From Panacagrimonas sp052387695 (GTDB lineage: Bacteria > Pseudomonadota > Gammaproteobacteria > Nevskiales > Nevskiaceae), in contig JBQTIX010000017.1 of NCBI GenBank assembly GCA_052387695.1, forward strand, positions 25,852 to 89,851: a stretch of 64,000 nucleotides of DNA, written 5' to 3'. A model generated the notes under the pieces. It worked only from the letters and a program-made list of their open reading frames with translations. It did no database searches and was not told where the DNA came from. A program made the translations under genes and the position numbers. Shown here piece after piece: positions 62,637 to 64,000 of the stretch. Position 1 is the stretch's first letter. The number at the start of each line of letters is the position of its first letter.

Positions 62637-63178
62637 TGCATCACGAAGCTGGTGAAATAGACCGCGTCGATCACCGGCTTGCCGGTCTCGATCTGCATCA
62701 CCTGTCGCACCTCTGCGAGCACCGCGGACTGGAGTTTTTCCTTCCCGGCGCGCGTCCCCAGATCGGCCGGTTTCTGCTGGCCGAGCAGCATCAGGATGCT
62801 GTTACGGATGCGCGGAAGCTGCGCCTTGACGGTTTCCAGCCCCGCGGCATCGCGGCTCATGACCTGGATTTCGGCTTGCAGGAAGCGCGGCATGCCCGGG
62901 TCCTCGACGTTCACCACGAAGGACGGGTCGAGCGGCAGATAGAGGGCCGGCGCGGGCACGTTGACTGGCTCGCTGTCCTTGCTTTCACCCTCGTGCTCGC
63001 CTTTATCTTCCTCGTCCTGCGAGGCCGCGGCGTGACGCGATATGTAGAAAGACACACCGCCCGAAGCAGCGGTGGAGAGCACCACGGCGGCAGCGATCAA
63101 GCCGAACCCGCTCCTGCCCTTCGCGGGCTTGACGGCGGGTGGCGGAGCGGATGAATCGGCAGCTTCTGCGCTGGCCAT
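62633..63178 (-). CDS. fliL: Flagellar basal body-associated protein FliL
   Basis: 181 residues with a short cytoplasmic tail, one membrane helix (about 24-46, FGLIAAAVVLSTAASGGVSF), a charged linker (QDEEDKGEHEGESKDSEP) and the periplasmic FliL domain (LPLDPSFVVNVEDPG, LQAEIQVMSRD, IRNSILMLLGQQKPADLGT) ending FTSFVMQ. FliL forms rings around MotAB stators. It is the first visible gene of the flagellar cluster; the upstream fliK/fliJ genes are not here. Confidence 0.94.
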   Translation of the reverse strand: MASAEAADSSAPPPAVKPAKGRSGFGLIAAAVVLSTAASGGVSFYISRHAAASQDEEDKGEHEGESKDSEPVNVPAPALYLPLDPSFVVNVEDPGMPRFLQAEIQVMSRDAAGLETVKAQLPRIRNSILMLLGQQKPADLGTRAGKEKLQSAVLAEVRQVMQIETGKPVIDAVYFTSFVMQ

Positions 63179-63256
63179 GCGACGGGTCCGTGAGGCGGGA
63201 TTGGAAGCCTCGGCTGCAAGGCCTGTGCCCCGGTCCAGGCCCAGCGGATGAAGGCG

Positions 63257-63369
63257 TAGGTCGGTTCAAGCCCGCGGCTTCATGCGGGCGGAACCGACGG
63301 GCACCCTTCGTCGAGGGCGCGCAGCGTCGGCTCCGGCCAAGAAAAGCCCGTGGCCTTGAGCCGACCTGC
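63257..63369. repeat. Dispersed palindromic repeat family B, copy 6
   Basis: GTAGGTCGGTTCAAGCCCGC faces GCGGGCGGAACCGAC, then CCTTCGTCGAGGGCGCGCAG, then CGTCGGCTCCGGCCAAG and CTTGAGCCGACCTGCG. It lies upstream of the fliL start and may include the region of the flagellar promoter, though none was recognised. Confidence 0.75.
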
Positions 63370-63390
63370 GTGTCGGAGCCTTGACGGAGG

Positions 63391-63636
63391 TTGCTGCGGA
63401 TTCCGGCGCCGGTATTCCGGCGCTGCCCCGGAGAGAAAACGGTGGCTCCACCATCGCAGCTCGCGGACCAGGACCGGCTCGACCTCGTGTTGCTCGACTA
63501 CCACCTGCCGGATGCGAACGGCCTGGCTGTCTTGACCCGCTTGCGGCAGCGCCTGGAGCGAAGCGTGATCATCCTCCTCTCCGCCGAGGACGACCCGGCC
63601 ATCGGAAGGTCTGCACAGGTTCGGTCCGGCTCGTAG
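63391..63636 (+). pseudogene. Response-regulator receiver-domain remnant
   Basis: An 81-codon frame whose middle (DQDRLDLVLLDYHLPDANGL, AVLTRLRQRLERSVIILLSA) matches the phospho-acceptor Asp strand and following helix of CheY-like receivers. The usual N-terminal acidic pocket and the C-terminal Thr/Lys segments are missing, and both ends run into repeat sequence. It looks like a decayed piece of a response regulator. No partner kinase is seen. Confidence 0.6.
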
Positions 63637-63677
63637 GTCCGTTGCAGGTCGGTTCAAGCCGAAGGCGGAACCGACGC
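63634..63677. repeat. Dispersed palindromic repeat family B, partial copy 7
   Basis: TAGGTCCGTTGCAGGTCGG, CGGTTCAAGCCGAAGGCGG and AACCGACGCGG show a short version of the family, without the long spacer. It abuts the receiver-domain remnant. Confidence 0.6.
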
Positions 63678-63679
63678 GG

Positions 63680-63865
63680 CGTTCACAGCACGCGAGCCGT
63701 TTCCAGCCGGCGCTGTTGTCAATTCAGACGCACCGGAAGTTGTTGGCGTCGTAGCGCTTGCCCATATCCCGCTTTGGGGGGCGCATGTGTGTGGGGCGGG
63801 TCAACGGTTTCACGTTTTCTCGCACGGCATGCAGTGCGGTCGCGGGCAGAAGAAGACTGCCTACC
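63680..63865. other. Non-coding stretch before the window-end repeat
   Basis: A minus-strand frame (63724-63975) reads MHYRVGSLLLPATALHAVRE and later GKRYDANNFRCV, but its first part is the palindromic element and its remainder has no family I recognise. I do not call it a gene. The rest of the stretch shows nothing further. Confidence 0.4.
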
Positions 63866-64000
63866 CGGTAGTGCATCAGTTTGAATTCCAGAACCCCGTT
63901 CGGCCCGAGTAGCGCCGCGAAGCGTCGCGTATCGAGGGCACGCCCGGCACCTCGATACGCGGCATTGCTGCGCAATGGCGCTACTCGGTGCGAACGGATT
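63866..64000. repeat. MITE-like palindrome, second copy, cut by window end
   Basis: Starts with the same 14-bp terminal repeat CGGTAGTGCATCAG (63866-63879) and continues to the last base of the window in register with 11461-11595. Only one difference was noted, G to T just after the terminal repeat (CATCAGTTTG against CATCAGGTTG). The left flank CCTACC (63860-63865) should be duplicated beyond the window if insertion made a 6-bp target-site duplication. Confidence 0.85.

Noticed and set aside
63724..63975. Minus-strand frame ending GKRYDANNFRCV
   Set aside because: The first third is translation of the palindromic element and the rest has no family match or RBS.

Overview
The window is GC-rich, almost fully coding DNA from a free-living, flagellated Gram-negative bacterium. 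Gene content and order point to a gammaproteobacterium close to the Xanthomonadales/Lysobacterales. Clues are the rpsB-tsf-pyrH-frr-uppS-cdsA-dxr-rseP-bamA-skp-lpxD-fabZ-lpxA run, divergent map-glnD-dapD-dapE, nagZ next to a hypoxanthine phosphoribosyltransferase and a methylthioinosine phosphorylase, divergent rluC/rne, and fliLMNOPQR-flhB. This placement is inferred from protein content and synteny; no rRNA or tRNA gene was seen.

Layout. 1-1879: 3' part of a YjbH-like outer-membrane gene. 1895-14746 (minus): a 13-gene translation, isoprenoid, lipid A and outer-membrane assembly operon with a good promoter upstream of rpsB. 14934-21742 (plus): map, glnD, dapD, dapE and a YheT-like hydrolase. 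22157-24532 (minus): SNF2-type helicase. 24731-27311: a three-gene minus-strand unit (two small proteins and a membrane-anchored hydrolase) divergent from a small hydrolase. 27659-29205 (minus): FmdB-like, DUF4124 and DinB-like proteins. 29313-30977: ettA. 31028-35886: two tandem TonB-dependent receptors with STN domains, the second cut by an in-frame amber codon. 35900-36760: RlmA-like methyltransferase. 36863-39967: lone RND pump. 40008-44262: rluC and rne. 44411-46094: DUF2058, FKBP, msrB. 46281-50883 (minus): mtnP-like, hpt, nagZ, YkuD, CYTH and rlmD. 51049-54996: TPR protein and HupE/UreJ protein convergent on a DUF4331 protein. 55146-63178 (minus): flagellar fliL-M-N-O-P-Q, then an unrelated secreted LamG/DUF11-type protein, then fliR-flhB. 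63179-64000: no intact gene; repeats, a receiver-domain remnant and a cut repeat element.

The most unusual feature is the non-coding repeat content. A 154-bp nested palindrome with 14-bp perfect terminal inverted repeats and a 6-bp flanking direct repeat sits between frr and uppS; a nearly identical copy runs off the right edge. Three other palindromic repeat families fill most intergenic gaps. In places they supply a gene's stop codon or its last codons, and one forms a perfect 30-bp palindrome inside the flagellar operon.

Functionally, the first operon couples ribosome production (S2, EF-Ts, RRF), UMP supply and envelope building: undecaprenyl-PP, CDP-diacylglycerol, DXP-pathway isoprenoids, lipid A acylation, BamA/Skp and the RseP stress protease. 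The flagellar block encodes the export gate, C-ring parts and FliL. I saw no CRISPR array, prophage, transposase or obvious defence system.
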